DNA of 6,893 bases from an uncultured Victivallaceae bacterium. GTDB lineage: Bacteria > Verrucomicrobiota > Lentisphaeria > Victivallales > Victivallaceae. Made by a program: the position numbers and the translations under genes. Below are positions 5,796 to 6,893 of this stretch, in pieces (positions within the stretch are counted from its first letter, which is position 1; every line of letters starts with the position of its first letter). The DNA lies in assembly GCA_934663655.1 (NCBI GenBank), contig CAKUKT010000142.1, positions 1 to 6,893 of the forward strand. The letters run 5' to 3'. A model generated the notes under the pieces. The model did not search any database and was not told where the DNA came from. It saw only the letters and a program-made list of their open reading frames with translations.

Positions 5796-6797
5796 ATGTA
5801 CCAGGCGTTGCTGATTCATCTGTCTAACAACATTTCAACCGATCTTCCGGCGGATGAGTATATTCCGCCCTCGCAAACCTCGCTGATGGAATTGCTTCCC
5901 TGGACCTGGGAGGAGCGGCTGCCGCTCTATGGCCGTCGCAGCCGGATTCAGGGATTGGATTGTGATGATGCCGCCTGGCGGCGCAGTGTGGATCGTTTCG
6001 CTGCTTCGGGCGGAAATCTGCTGGTGATCGATGTCGGTGACGGGGTGGAGTTTTCCAGCCATCCGGAGATTGCCGCTTCCGGCGCCTGGAGCAGGGAAAA
6101 ATTGGCAGCGGAAGTGCGTCGCTGCCGGGAACTCGGCCTGGAGGTGGTGCCGAAACTCAATTTTTCTGCGGCGCACGATGCCTGGCTTCGGGAATACGGG
6201 CGGATGGTTTCGACTCCGGCGTATTACCGGGTCTGCGGCGATCTGATCCGCGAGGTGGCGGAAATTTTTGATGGGCCGCGTTATTTTCACCTCGGCATGG
6301 ACGAGGAGAATGCCGGAATGCAGACGCAACTGACGATGGCGGTGATCCGTCAGGGGGAACTGTGGTGGCACGATCTTAATTTCTTCTGCGATGCGGTGCG
6401 CGGTTGCGGCGCACGCCCGTGGATGTGGTCGGACAAGTTGTGGTATACTACTGACGAAGAGTATTCCCGGCATGTTCCCCGGGATGTGGTGCAGAGCAAC
6501 TGGTATTACCGGCATGTCTTCGAGGTTGCGCCGGCAGCGGATGATTCGGCGCGTACGACCTTTCTCAAGAAGTGTCTTGAGACATTTCTGCGGCTCGACC
6601 GGCTCGGTTACGAACAGATTCCCTGCGGCAGCAACTGGGCGTACAAGCCGAATATGAAAAAGCTGGTTGCGTTCTGTCGGGAACATTGTTCTGAACGGGT
6701 GCTCGGCTTCATGACGGCGCCGTGGGTGGCGACGGTACCGGAAGGCGAGACGTTGATCGCCGAAAGCTGCGAATTGCTGGCGGACGCGATGAAATAA
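5796..6797 (+). CDS. Glycoside hydrolase family 20-like (beta/alpha)8 protein, cytosolic
   Basis: The 333-residue product looks like a TIM-barrel glycosidase related to GH20 (beta-N-acetylhexosaminidases), where an Asp-Glu pair acts in substrate-assisted hydrolysis. The supporting motif is YFHLGMDEE at 163-171, matching the GH20 HxGxDE pattern with Asp169-Glu170 as the putative catalytic pair. Other barrel-like features are NLLVIDVGDGVEF (74-86), the KLNFSAAHD segment (120-128), and aromatic motifs RPWMWSDKLWY (207-217), SNWYYRH (234-240), SNWAYKP (279-285) and MTAPW (306-310), of the kind that line sugar pockets. There is no signal peptide, no membrane segment and none of the usual extra N-terminal GH20 domain, so it probably acts inside the cell or has diverged. 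The start is fixed by AAGGAGG 9 nt upstream. It may be independent of rsmG, being 86 nt away. Fold and family are likely; substrate is unknown, and enzymatic activity is inferred from one motif. Confidence 0.7.
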   Translation: MYQALLIHLSNNISTDLPADEYIPPSQTSLMELLPWTWEERLPLYGRRSRIQGLDCDDAAWRRSVDRFAASGGNLLVIDVGDGVEFSSHPEIAASGAWSREKLAAEVRRCRELGLEVVPKLNFSAAHDAWLREYGRMVSTPAYYRVCGDLIREVAEIFDGPRYFHLGMDEENAGMQTQLTMAVIRQGELWWHDLNFFCDAVRGCGARPWMWSDKLWYTTDEEYSRHVPRDVVQSNWYYRHVFEVAPAADDSARTTFLKKCLETFLRLDRLGYEQIPCGSNWAYKPNMKKLVAFCREHCSERVLGFMTAPWVATVPEGETLIAESCELLADAMK

Positions 6798-6841
6798 ACC
6801 GGTTTGCGGCGGGGGAGGACGAAACCGGTGAAATCGCCGGT
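6798..6841. terminator. ACCGGT-repeat hairpins, possible terminator between convergent genes
   Basis: Two alternative stems share the same central arm. The first pairs ACCGGTTT (6798-6805) with AAACCGGT (6822-6829) across a 16-base loop. The second pairs ACCGGTG (6824-6830) with CGCCGGT (6835-6841) around the tetraloop AAAT, with one G-U pair. The region starts at the stop of the GH20-like gene and ends 10 bases before the apparent stop of a minus-strand gene. Neither strand shows a proper U-run; the minus-strand transcript has only UUUCGUCC after the second stem. Termination is therefore inferred from position and structure. Confidence 0.4.
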
Positions 6842-6851
6842 GGGATCAACT

Positions 6852-6893
6852 TCAATATTCCGCGAGGTAGATTTTTTCCACCGCCTCAAACCC
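6852..6893 (-). CDS. Possible C-terminal end of a convergent minus-strand gene
   Basis: On the minus strand the frame entering from the right edge reads 13 codons, GFEAVEKIYLAEY, and stops with TGA (6854-6852). The residues form a plausible amphipathic C-terminal helix, and the codons (GAG, GCG, GTG, CTC) fit the local usage. The stop precedes the hairpin region as expected for a convergent gene end. The piece is too short for family assignment; an ending of this kind occurs, for example, in Gfo/Idh/MocA-type oxidoreductases, but that is a guess. Confidence 0.4.
   Translation of the reverse strand, partial: GFEAVEKIYLAEY

Noticed and set aside
5835..6686. Minus-strand open frame (283 codons) opposite the GH20-like gene
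   Set aside because: The plus strand has a near-ideal ribosome-binding site and a coherent enzyme motif, while the antisense product is low in recognisable structure and rich in Arg, Pro and His.
6608..6889. Minus-strand open frame (93 codons) reaching into the GH20-like gene from the right edge
   Set aside because: Most of it is antisense to the GH20-like gene. A different minus frame, ending at 6852, gives a more natural C-terminus before the hairpin region.

Overview
This is a compact, GC-rich bacterial chromosomal window with seven complete plus-strand genes, a plus-strand gene cut at the left edge and a probable minus-strand gene of which only the C-terminal end shows at the right edge. 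An LptF/LptG-type permease points to an outer membrane with LPS-like lipid, so a Gram-negative-type cell. The base composition, frequent CGG/GCG codons and a GH20-like (beta/alpha)8 protein without a signal peptide suggest the Planctomycetes-Verrucomicrobia-Lentisphaerota group, possibly a Victivallales-type gut or environmental lineage. That placement is inference and is not proved by anything in the window.

Left block (1-2136): the end of an unrecognised small protein overlaps a PP2C-type protein phosphatase by 4 nt. Seven bases later comes an OppF/DppF-type ABC transporter ATPase. The tight spacing suggests one transcript, but the three products have no obvious common pathway. The phosphatase has no kinase partner in view, and the ATPase has no permease, binding protein or OppD partner in view.

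Middle block (2137-5709): a 138-base gap holds a plausible sigma70-type promoter. It is followed by a tightly packed run: LptF/LptG-family permease, 33-nt gap, TatD-family metal-dependent hydrolase, 8-nt overlap, unrecognised protein with about six membrane segments, 2-nt gap, 16S rRNA methyltransferase RsmG. This looks like one housekeeping operon (envelope export, nuclease/hydrolase, ribosome modification). A perfect 12-bp inverted repeat lies inside the 3' end of rsmG and encodes a C-terminal tail beyond the recognisable methyltransferase fold.

Right block (5710-6893): after 86 bases, a gene with a near-ideal ribosome-binding site encodes a cytosolic GH20-like protein with an HxGxDE active-site-like motif. 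It ends at a junction rich in ACCGGT repeats that can form two mutually exclusive hairpins, probably a terminator region between convergent genes.

No tRNA, rRNA, CRISPR array, insertion sequence or phage gene was seen. Most of the window is ordinary core-genome content. The points most worth a second look are the rsmG-tail inverted repeat, the GH20-like protein, the unknown membrane protein inside the housekeeping operon, and the orphan PP2C with its unknown upstream neighbour.
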